Below, piece by piece: positions 1 to 5,674 of a stretch of DNA of 6,419 nt (positions are counted from its first letter, which is position 1; each line of letters starts with the position of its first letter). The translations under genes and the position numbers were made by a program. The notes beneath the pieces are model-generated. The model saw only the letters and a program-made list of their open reading frames with translations. It searched no databases and was not told the DNA's origin. Location of the stretch: NCBI GenBank assembly GCA_937898445.1, contig CALEJY010000111.1, positions 1 to 6,419 on the forward strand, read 5' to 3'. The stretch comes from an uncultured Candidatus Melainabacteria bacterium (GTDB taxonomy: Bacteria; Cyanobacteriota; Vampirovibrionia; Gastranaerophilales; Gastranaerophilaceae).

Positions 1-780
1 CACGACAAAAGAAATTTTTTATTTAGATATTATTTTAAAGTCGTTGATTATGTTAAACCAAAATATTTTTTAATAGAAAATGTGCCTAATATTCTAACAG
101 CAGAAAATGGTTTATTTAAAAATGAAATTGTTAATCTTTTCGAATCAATAGGATATTCTGTTAATTGTGCGATTCTAAAAGCATCTGATTATGGTGTACC
201 TCAAGACAGACGTAGAGCAATTATAATAGGTAGACAAGGAAATTTGAAACCTAACTTACCTAAAGCTACAAATGAATTAGTGACTATTTATGATGCTATC
301 AGTGATTTAGAATATTTAAATTCTGGTGAAGGTGAAGAAGAACAAAAGTATTTAATGCCACCTAAATCTAAATATCAAAAAGTTATGCGAAAAAACTCTA
401 AAATTTTATACAATCATATTGCGACCAAGCATAGTACGGGTGCAATAGAAAAACTCAAGATGATTCCCCCAGGAAGAGGGAAAGAAGTGTTACCAAAATC
501 AATGTTAACCAAATCTATATATAGCGGAACTTGGTCTAGAATGTTATATAACGAACAGTCTGTTACTATAACCACTCGTTTTGATACTCCATCTTCAGGT
601 AGGTTTACACATCCGATATTAAACAGATGTATAACTGTTCGAGAAGCAGCTAGAATACAATCATTTCCTGATGACTTTGTATTTTATGGAAGCAAAAATT
701 CTCAAATGAAACAAGTAGGCAATGCTGTGCCTCCAAAATTAGGAAAAGCTATTGCTGAAGAAATATTAGAACATCTGTAA
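1..780 (+). CDS. DNA (cytosine-5-)-methyltransferase, 5'-truncated by window edge
   Basis: This is the C-terminal 259 codons of a C5-cytosine DNA methyltransferase, which transfers a methyl group from S-adenosylmethionine to cytosine in a specific DNA site. The frame is open from base 1, so the start lies outside the window. Visible motifs in order (numbering from the first codon here) are ENV (motif VI) at 26-28, QDRRR (motif VIII) at 68-72, TVREAARIQSFP (motif IX) at 212-223 and QVGNAVPP (motif X) at 238-245. The stretch between motifs VIII and IX is the target-recognition region. The SAM-binding FxGxG motif and the catalytic PCQ cysteine must lie upstream and cannot be checked. The GTG at 82 follows the IEN of motif VI and is not a real start. 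The gene ends 96 bases before hamA in the same direction. No restriction endonuclease partner is visible, so it could be solitary, part of a truncated type II system, or linked with the Hachiman genes. Confidence 0.93.
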   Translation, partial: HDKRNFLFRYYFKVVDYVKPKYFLIENVPNILTAENGLFKNEIVNLFESIGYSVNCAILKASDYGVPQDRRRAIIIGRQGNLKPNLPKATNELVTIYDAISDLEYLNSGEGEEEQKYLMPPKSKYQKVMRKNSKILYNHIATKHSTGAIEKLKMIPPGRGKEVLPKSMLTKSIYSGTWSRMLYNEQSVTITTRFDTPSSGRFTHPILNRCITVREAARIQSFPDDFVFYGSKNSQMKQVGNAVPPKLGKAIAEEILEHL

Positions 781-816
781 TTTAAATAAATAATATTTAT
801 AGGAGTTGGCATATAT

Positions 817-846
817 ATGGGGTGCATTAAATCAATATCTATATAA
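817..846 (+). other. Possible nine-codon leader ORF before hamA
   Basis: An AGGAG sequence at 801-805 resembles a Shine-Dalgarno site. The first ATG after it, at 817, opens a nine-codon frame (MGCIKSISI) ending at TAA 844-846. The spacing of 11 bases is long. The frame is the same as that of hamA, and a second TAA at 871 separates the two, so this cannot be an N-terminal extension of HamA. It could be a short leader peptide, or the AGGAG could be accidental. Confidence 0.2.
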
Positions 847-869
847 AAGAATTTATTTTTATGCTACCC
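820..869 (+). repeat. Imperfect hairpin in the hamA leader
   Basis: The arms GGGTGCAT (820-827) and ATGCTACCC (861-869) pair over eight base pairs with one bulged T at 865. Inside the loop, TAAAT (828-832) can pair with ATTTA (851-855). The hairpin ends seven bases before the hamA start codon and lies exactly where a ribosome-binding site would be expected. A role in limiting HamA translation is inference only; in such AT-rich DNA a weak hairpin may be chance. Confidence 0.3.
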
Positions 870-876
870 TTAATTC

Positions 877-1824
877 ATGACTGGCATTATAAAAAATGAA
901 CATGAAAGTTTTAATGTTTATCTAAAAGAGAATCAATATTCTTTTTGTCATATAGATATAAAAGATGAAAACAAATTTTATAAAAGTTTATTTAATTATT
1001 TTTTCAATGAAGATAAATTACTTGGATATGCCGAAAATAATTTTCATTTAAAATTTACACCTAGTAAAATTAGTTATTCTAAATTATACAAAAATTTACT
1101 ATTTTTTATTGATCAAAAAAATTTACTTAGAAACGTTGATTTAACTACTTTTGAACAAACTATTGATAGAATTTTAAATGACGAATTGAACATAGAAAAT
1201 AAAGAAGGGGAAAATTACATAAGAATAGATAAATTTGGCAAAATTGGTGAATATATATTTTCCCATATTCTTTCAGAATATTTTAAATTAGATTGTATTA
1301 TCCCGAAAATTAAACTAACTACCAGTTATAATATGAGTGTCTTTGGTATAGATACTTTGTTTTATAGTTCTAAAAATAATTTAATTTTCTTTGGAGAATC
1401 AAAAGTTTCTAAATCAATTGAAAATGGTGTGGAATTAATAAAACATTCTTTAAAAGACTATGAAAGACAGATAAAAAATGAATTTTTATTAACTTTAAGT
1501 AATCGGATGCTTAATTGCAATAAAGATTTTTTAAATATTTTTAAAAACCACATAGATGAATGTATTGATTTTGATGAATTTGCAAAGTGCGCAAATATAA
1601 GAGCAATTGGTATTCCTGTTTTTATTGCACACGGTTGCGATAATAACAATTTAAATATTGAGCATATTTTTAAAGAACTATCTAGATTACCACAAAAAGC
1701 TCTATGCGATTTAGATACTACTTATTATTCAATATCATTACCTATAATAAATAAAGACAAATTAATGGCATCTTTTACTAGAGAAATGCAAAACAAAGAG
1801 GCAGAATATAAAAATGCAAGATAA
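877..1824 (+). CDS. hamA: Hachiman nuclease subunit HamA (DUF1837)
   Basis: This 315-residue protein looks like HamA, the effector of the two-gene Hachiman anti-phage system. Known HamA proteins are DUF1837 members with a PD-(D/E)xK nuclease fold, held by the HamB helicase and released to degrade DNA when damage or phage replication is sensed. The diagnostic core is visible: KIGEYIF around residues 122-128 (Glu125), GID with Asp159, and GESK with Glu174 and Lys176, giving the Asp...Glu-x-Lys metal site on adjacent strands. No signal peptide or membrane segment is seen. The ATG at 877 is the first start after in-frame stops at 844 and 871. It has no Shine-Dalgarno sequence close by. The end overlaps hamB by 11 bases, as expected for coupled translation. 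The subunit appears intact although its partner is broken. The assignment rests on motif layout and on the helicase neighbour, not on a database search. Confidence 0.85.
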   Translation: MTGIIKNEHESFNVYLKENQYSFCHIDIKDENKFYKSLFNYFFNEDKLLGYAENNFHLKFTPSKISYSKLYKNLLFFIDQKNLLRNVDLTTFEQTIDRILNDELNIENKEGENYIRIDKFGKIGEYIFSHILSEYFKLDCIIPKIKLTTSYNMSVFGIDTLFYSSKNNLIFFGESKVSKSIENGVELIKHSLKDYERQIKNEFLLTLSNRMLNCNKDFLNIFKNHIDECIDFDEFAKCANIRAIGIPVFIAHGCDNNNLNIEHIFKELSRLPQKALCDLDTTYYSISLPIINKDKLMASFTREMQNKEAEYKNAR

Positions 1825-2137
1825 CGAAACTCTGCAAGCGAAAAGAGAAGAATATATTAAAATACTTGATAGTACTTCAGATGTAAAAATCGTAGAAAGT
1901 TTATCAGAAGATTTGTTTGCTTTAGATTTAACTTTATATTCTAAAAATTATACATTTGATTCAATATTATATAATGCTTTGGCAACATCTTCTTTGGATG
2001 AGAAAATAAGTTTACATCCTTCTCAACAGGAAATTCTTGAAATTATAGAAAGTAATGAAGCTTGTATTATAAGTGCACCAACTAGTTTTGTATATTTGAA
2101 TATATTTATAAATTTAAACCACAAATGGTTGTTTTAA
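1814..2137 (+). CDS. hamB: HamB N-terminal fragment (helicase up to half of Walker A)
   Basis: This 107-codon frame is the 5' part of the broken hamB. Its ATG lies inside the end of hamA (11-base overlap), with GAGG at 1798-1801 twelve bases upstream, a long but possible spacing. Translational coupling with hamA is likely. Residues 66-78 (SLHPSQQEILEII) resemble the helicase Q motif. Residues 87-92 (SAPTSF) are the start of a Walker A that should continue GKT. The last 15 residues after Phe92 are out-of-frame sequence and end at TAA 2135-2137. If made, the fragment would have no ATPase core. Confidence 0.7.
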   Translation: MQDNETLQAKREEYIKILDSTSDVKIVESLSEDLFALDLTLYSKNYTFDSILYNALATSSLDEKISLHPSQQEILEIIESNEACIISAPTSFVYLNIFINLNHKWLF

Positions 2138-3885
2138 TAGTGCCAACATTGGCATTAATTGATGAATACAAAAGAAAAATTATAAAAGTTTATAAAGACA
2201 AATTTACAGATTATAAAATTTACACAACAATTTCGAGAGATAGAGATTATGATTTTACTCGAAAAAATATTTTTATACTAACACATGATAAAATTGTCCA
2301 AGAAAACACCTATGAAATTTTTAAACACATAGATTTTTTAGCAATTGATGAAATATATAAACTTGAAAAAAAAGATAATGATGATAGAGTTTTAATCTTA
2401 AATATGGCCTATTATCACCTTTCTTTAATTTCAAAAAAATATGTATTGTTAGCTCCATTTATTGAAAGTGTCAAAAATACTGATATTTTAGATAAAAAAC
2501 CTTTGTTTTATAAATCAGATTATTCGCCAGTTGTAAATAATGTTATTGAAAAAGAAATTATAAATGACAAATATCGATTTTCTGAAGCAAATCGTATAAA
2601 TCAAGAATTACCTATTAAAGAGAAAACATTGATTTATTTTGGTACTGTATTTAATCTAAACAAGTATATAATAGAAGTTATTTCCGATGAACCAACGATA
2701 AATAATATTGAACCAGAAATACAAAATTTTATTGATTGGGCTAAAGATGAAATTCATGAAGAATGGAGCTTAATAAAAGCTTTAGAGAGAGGTTACTTAG
2801 TTCATAACGGACAAATTCCATTAGGAATTAGAATGTTTCAATTAAACTGTTATGAGAATAATGATAATTATAGTAGACTTCTATGCACATCAACTTTATT
2901 AGAAGGAGTAAACACAACTGCCAAAAATATTATAATTGTAGAACCTTCACGCGTATATAATGAAAATTTTACAGCTTTTGATTTTTTTAATTTAGTAGGA
3001 CGAACAGGAAGACTATTTAAGCATTTTATTGGAAATGCTTTTTATATAAAAGGACCAAATGATAATAGTTATACTAAAGATGCTGCTAAAAAATCCATAG
3101 AATTTGAAATTACTACTGATAGTGAAGATATCAACTTCCAAAAACAAGAATATGATAAATGTAAAAAAATGCTTAATTTTATTGAGACTTTGCATATTTC
3201 CATTGAAGACTATACTGAGAATATAGGTTCAAGGTTAAGATTTAGTACAGTTGTTGATTTGTACAAATCATATATTAAACATAAGACTCGTCTAATTCAG
3301 GGAATAGAAAAATATAATAATTCAGCAATGTTAAAGCAATATATAAGCCGAACAAGTATAATAGAGCCATTATATTATATTTGTGAAGATACAAAAATCA
3401 GAACAAGTTACTACGCCTCACTTGAATCTTGTTGTATTAATGCTTTAATAAATAAAACCCGCCCAAAAATAAAAGATTGTATTATAAAAGTACAAAAAAG
3501 TTTTAAAAATGAAAAAGTAAATGACTTAATATCTAAATTAATTAAATATAAAAATAGTTACATTGAACATCAATTTTACAAAAAAGTATCTATTATATTA
3601 TTTTTTATGGCTATAGATAATATTGATTCTGGATACATCAATACAATAAAAACTGAAATATTAAATATTATCGATTTATTATATTATGCAAATTCACCAT
3701 CAAAAAAATTATTATATGATATGGGCATATATGAAAAAGACATAGATTATATTTCAAATATTATTGGCGAAGATTTTGATGATATAAATGATTTAAAAAG
3801 TAAAATTCAACAAAATATTGTAAGAATTTCAAGTCGCATTAGTTATATTTCAAAATACATTATAGAAAGTTTATTACAATCTTGA
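2125..3885 (+). CDS. hamB: HamB C-terminal fragment (SF2 helicase motifs Ia to VI)
   Basis: This 586-codon frame carries nearly the whole helicase except Walker A. Visible motifs are Ia VPTLAL at residues 6-11, II DEIYK at 75-79, a motif III-like LLAPF near 108-112, IV TLIYFGT at 168-174, V CTSTLLEGVNTT at 254-265 and VI NLVGRTGR at 289-296. About 290 further residues follow with no motif I can name, probably the HamB-specific helical region. The frame is actually open from 2086; ATG 2125 is only the first ATG in it, has no Shine-Dalgarno sequence, and overlaps the stop of the upstream fragment by 13 bases. That arrangement could allow termination-reinitiation, giving a helicase core without Walker A. 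The long undamaged frame suggests the break is recent. Confidence 0.75.
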   Translation: MVVLIVPTLALIDEYKRKIIKVYKDKFTDYKIYTTISRDRDYDFTRKNIFILTHDKIVQENTYEIFKHIDFLAIDEIYKLEKKDNDDRVLILNMAYYHLSLISKKYVLLAPFIESVKNTDILDKKPLFYKSDYSPVVNNVIEKEIINDKYRFSEANRINQELPIKEKTLIYFGTVFNLNKYIIEVISDEPTINNIEPEIQNFIDWAKDEIHEEWSLIKALERGYLVHNGQIPLGIRMFQLNCYENNDNYSRLLCTSTLLEGVNTTAKNIIIVEPSRVYNENFTAFDFFNLVGRTGRLFKHFIGNAFYIKGPNDNSYTKDAAKKSIEFEITTDSEDINFQKQEYDKCKKMLNFIETLHISIEDYTENIGSRLRFSTVVDLYKSYIKHKTRLIQGIEKYNNSAMLKQYISRTSIIEPLYYICEDTKIRTSYYASLESCCINALINKTRPKIKDCIIKVQKSFKNEKVNDLISKLIKYKNSYIEHQFYKKVSIILFFMAIDNIDSGYINTIKTEILNIIDLLYYANSPSKKLLYDMGIYEKDIDYISNIIGEDFDDINDLKSKIQQNIVRISSRISYISKYIIESLLQS

Positions 3886-3941
3886 AAGCTGTAAAACCAA
3901 ACATAAATTTTTAGTTCAAATAAGATTATATTATATAGGTT

Positions 3942-3964
3942 ATAAAATAAAAATTTCATTTTAT
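3942..3964. repeat. AT-only-stem inverted repeat after hamB
   Basis: ATAAAAT (3942-3948) and ATTTTAT (3958-3964) form a perfect seven-base inverted repeat around a nine-base A/T-rich loop, 57 bases after the hamB stop. It has no GC stem, so it would be a weak terminator by itself. It lies directly beside the stronger hairpin at 3965-3989. Confidence 0.3.
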
Positions 3965-3989
3965 ACCATTTAACCAGCGTTTAAATGGT
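3965..3989. terminator. Hairpin, possible bidirectional terminator
   Basis: ACCATTTAA (3965-3973) and TTAAATGGT (3981-3989) form a perfect nine-base-pair stem with a seven-base loop. It sits between the convergent hamB and fliI units, a typical place for a shared terminator. On the minus strand it is followed by an A/T-rich run containing several U's, though not immediately; on the plus strand the following bases are GGTGTGTTGTT. The lack of a clean U tract keeps this tentative. It also marks roughly where base composition changes. Confidence 0.35.
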
Positions 3990-4000
3990 GGTGTGTTGTT

Positions 4001-4135
4001 CAAGAACTTCCGAGTTCATATGTCAAACTCACGATACCTTATGTTAAAAACCGCGATCCCGCCTGAAGTAAAGTTTTTCTCAAAGTACCTTGGAAATTTT
4101 TCTCAAATCTGTTGGTAATTTACACGAAGTTCTTG
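4001..4135. repeat. Perfect 10-bp long-range inverted repeat
   Basis: CAAGAACTTC (4001-4010) and GAAGTTCTTG (4126-4135) are exact reverse complements enclosing 115 bases. In RNA this would be a closing stem of a roughly 135-nucleotide structure. The left arm also takes part in a local hairpin, GAACT-TCCG-AGTTC (4004-4017), with a UCCG loop of the stable UNCG type when read on the plus strand. A third helix, GAGTT (4012-4016) with AACTC (4026-4030), overlaps it, so these structures exclude one another. The pair looks like transposon ends in form, but no target-site duplication flanks it. Confidence 0.4.
4074..4107. repeat. Two direct copies of TTTTTCTCAAA
   Basis: TTTTTCTCAAA occurs at 4074-4084 and again at 4097-4107, a 23-base period (about two helical turns) with 12 bases between copies. 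Both lie inside the 4001-4135 inverted repeat. The period would suit a protein binding one face of the DNA, or duplication of a structural element in an RNA. The function is unknown. Confidence 0.4.
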
Positions 4136-4272
4136 TAGGCACGTTTATTGCGAACAGGTCAAGACAGTTTCCTTCCTGCTCCATTAAAAAAGGAGAAGTC
4201 GTTTCAGACAGTGTTCAAATGCAATGAAAAAGACATTAGAATAAATCATTGATATTCATTAACATCATCTGA

Positions 4273-5619
4273 CTAAATATCCACGCCTTGCATCATGTCG
4301 ACGAGTTGTTGGATTGTACCTTCCATTGTTACGCTCTCGGAGGTTCTTTGTTGCAAAAACGCATTAACTTTTGGCATCATTTCAATTGCAGTATCAAGTT
4401 TTGGGTTAGACCCAGGTTGATACATACCAACGTCAATCAAGTCCTTATTTTCACGATACATTGACATAATTGTACGGAGTTTACCTGCCGCAGCTTTATG
4501 TTCCGGTGAGGCAATCGCACTCATTAAACGTGAAATACTTCCCAAGACGTCAATCGCAGGGTAGTGGTTTGATTCGGCAACTTTTCTTGACAAGAAAATG
4601 TGACCGTCCACAATACCACGCACAATATCAACGATTGGGTCAGAAATATCATCCCCTTCCATCAACACGGTATACAATGCGGTAATAGAACCTTTTGGGC
4701 TATTTCCGGCTCTTTCCAAAACCTTTTGCAGCCATGAGAAAATTGAAGGTGGGTAACCTTTCATTGTTGGTGGTTCGCCCAAAGACAAGCCAACTTCACG
4801 ACCTGCCATTGCGCAACGTGTTACGGTATCTGTCATCAAGAAAACTTTTTTCCCTTGGTCCCTAAAATATTCGCATACCGCAGTTGCCGTCAGCAAAGCT
4901 TTTTGACGAATCAATGGAGGTTGGTCACCTGTAGAACATACCAAAACAGATTTTGCCATACCAACTTCGCCGAGAGAATCTTCGACAAATTCCTTAACCT
5001 CACGACCACGTTCTCCGATTAGTGCAACAACGTTGACATCTGCGTCAGAATTTCGCGCAATCATACCAAGCAGTGTACTTTTACCAACACCTGAACCTGC
5101 AAATAAGCCCAAACGCTGTCCGCAACCCATTGTCATACAGCCATCAATTGCGCGCACACCTGTAGAAAACTGTTCTGTAATAATCGGTCTTTCAAATGGT
5201 CCCGGAGGTGGCCCTTCAATTGGACGCCACATTGCACCTGTAGTATCAAGAGGTTTGCCATCAATCGGATTGCCAAGAGGGTCAATCAATCTCCCGAGCA
5301 AAAAGTCCCCAACAGGAATAGTAATAGGGCGTCTTGTGGTTGTAACAAGGCTACCTTGCCCAATTCCGCTACCATCAAGTAGCAGGGAAAGTTGCGCAAC
5401 TTCGCCTTTAAAAGCCGCAACTTCAGCAGGTTTTAATTTGCCGTCAAAGGTTTCAATGTAGCACAAATCACCGATTTTCAGTCCCGGAAGTTTAACTTCT
5501 ACAGTCAAACCTAACAACTTTGAAACCGACCCTTTAAAGGTATAAAGCTCGGTATCGTTCAGTTTTTCATGCACTTTTTGTTTTAATTCTTCAAGACTGC
5601 TTTTATCAAAATCTGCCAT
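4273..5619 (-). CDS. fliI: Flagellar/type III export ATPase FliI
   Basis: This 448-residue protein belongs to the FliI/SctN family, the hexameric ATPase at the cytoplasmic base of the flagellar or type III export gate, which unloads chaperones and unfolds substrates. The N-terminal beta-barrel region (about 25-100) is followed by the F1-like core: Walker A AGSGVGKST at 174-182 with Lys180, GERGRE at 202-207 with the catalytic Glu203, Walker B ending at Asp264 in MTDTVTR, GEPPTMKGYPPSIF at 281-294, which separates FliI/SctN from F1 subunits, and an SISR arginine at 364. The length matches the family and the frame is undamaged. Cys269 and Gly273 (CAMAGRE) replace the usual FAMAQRE. There is no Shine-Dalgarno sequence at the ATG; the next Met is residue 130, beyond the barrel, so this start is secure. 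No fliH, fliJ or other export gene is adjacent, so FliI is favoured over SctN only by general likelihood. Confidence 0.9.
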   Translation of the reverse strand: MADFDKSSLEELKQKVHEKLNDTELYTFKGSVSKLLGLTVEVKLPGLKIGDLCYIETFDGKLKPAEVAAFKGEVAQLSLLLDGSGIGQGSLVTTTRRPITIPVGDFLLGRLIDPLGNPIDGKPLDTTGAMWRPIEGPPPGPFERPIITEQFSTGVRAIDGCMTMGCGQRLGLFAGSGVGKSTLLGMIARNSDADVNVVALIGERGREVKEFVEDSLGEVGMAKSVLVCSTGDQPPLIRQKALLTATAVCEYFRDQGKKVFLMTDTVTRCAMAGREVGLSLGEPPTMKGYPPSIFSWLQKVLERAGNSPKGSITALYTVLMEGDDISDPIVDIVRGIVDGHIFLSRKVAESNHYPAIDVLGSISRLMSAIASPEHKAAAGKLRTIMSMYRENKDLIDVGMYQPGSNPKLDTAIEMMPKVNAFLQQRTSESVTMEGTIQQLVDMMQGVDI

Positions 5620-5625
5620 ATTATT

Positions 5626-5653
5626 ATTATAACAAATTTTTTACTCTAATCAA
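5626..5653 (-). promoter_or_regulatory. Sigma-70-like promoter for fliI, probably giving a leaderless mRNA
   Basis: On the minus strand a TTGATT -35 box (5648-5653) and a perfect TATAAT -10 box (5626-5631) are separated by 16 bases. Only six bases separate the -10 box from the fliI ATG (5617-5619). Transcription starting the usual seven or so bases after the -10 box would begin at or within a base or two of the ATG. This agrees with the absence of any Shine-Dalgarno sequence. The gene is probably transcribed independently of the upstream pilin. In a genome this AT-rich, a TATAAT alone would be weak evidence; the combination of both boxes, spacing and missing leader is what supports it. Confidence 0.5.
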
Positions 5654-5669
5654 TTTGTAAAAATTTTGT
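5632..5669. repeat. 13-base inverted repeat around the fliI promoter
   Basis: On the minus strand ACAAAATTTTTAC (5657-5669) and GTAAAAAATTTGT (5632-5644) form an inverted repeat matching at 12 of 13 positions with a 12-base centre. The -35 box lies in the centre and the -10 box starts immediately after the second arm. It could be an operator for a dimeric regulator of fliI. It could instead be an AT-rich hairpin ending pilin transcription, since it starts five bases after the pilin stop codon. Confidence 0.4.
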
Positions 5670-5674
5670 GTCTA

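Larger units (their letters stand above)
1814..3885 (+). pseudogene. hamB: Hachiman helicase HamB, disrupted at Walker A
   Basis: Read together, the two frames 1814-2137 and 2125-3885 make one SF2 helicase of roughly 700 residues, the HamB partner of the HamA nuclease. The first frame gives the N-terminal region, the Q-motif-like HPSQQEI and SAPTSF, the left half of Walker A. The -1 frame, open from 2086, resumes with FCIFEYIYKFKPQMVVLIVP and all later helicase motifs. The expected Gly-Lys-Thr between the two halves is missing. The break lies at TTTTG (2086-2090); an ancestral AGTTTTG-GNAARACNTTTTG-TATA that lost 13 bases between two TTTTG copies would give exactly the observed sequence and shift. 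Even if a ribosome changed frame downstream, the product would lack the ATP-binding lysine. The gene is therefore most likely inactive. An assembly or sequencing error is the main alternative. Confidence 0.82.
3886..4272. other. 387-base intergenic region between convergent genes, possible structured RNA
   Basis: No gene of recognisable family is present. The first 80 bases are AT-rich like the Hachiman genes. From about 3,965 the base composition becomes more balanced, like the fliI side. The region contains two hairpins (3942-3989), a 10-bp long-range inverted repeat, a smaller competing hairpin and an 11-base direct repeat, each listed separately. Short open frames exist on both strands: plus 4020-4118 (32 codons, MSNSRYLML...) and minus 4080-4184 (34 codons, MEQEGNCLD...). 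Neither has a convincing ribosome-binding site or a family I know. I looked for tmRNA, SRP RNA and RNase P RNA signatures and did not find them. A 6S-like or lineage-specific RNA, a dispersed intergenic repeat, or a decayed gene all remain possible. Confidence 0.4.

Noticed and set aside
806..847. Promoter for hamA with TTGGCA (806-811) and TATAAA (842-847)
   Set aside because: The boxes are 30 bases apart, far beyond a workable spacer, and no better -10 box lies 16-18 bases after the first.
1458..1649. Minus-strand open frame of 63 codons
   Set aside because: It lies wholly inside hamA, on the opposite strand, with no recognisable motif.
3013..3195. Minus-strand open frame of 60 codons, hydrophobic
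   Set aside because: It is antisense to the helicase fragment; hydrophobic shadows are expected opposite Lys/Asn/Glu-rich AT-rich genes.
4001..4135. Miniature transposon (terminal inverted repeats)
   Set aside because: The 10-bp arms look like element ends, but the flanking bases (TGTTGTT and TAGGCAC) show no target-site duplication, and no second copy is in the window.
4179..4195. Terminator for fliI made of CTCC/GGAG and a run of six T's on the minus strand
   Set aside because: The T run is in the loop and not after the stem, and the stem has only four pairs.
4136..4200. SRP RNA domain IV, suggested by GGAAGGAA on the minus strand
   Set aside because: The surrounding conserved loop bases and the pairing of the SRP helix are not present.
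4470..5461. Plus-strand frames of 71 and 142 codons
   Set aside because: Both are antisense shadows of the well-supported fliI frame.
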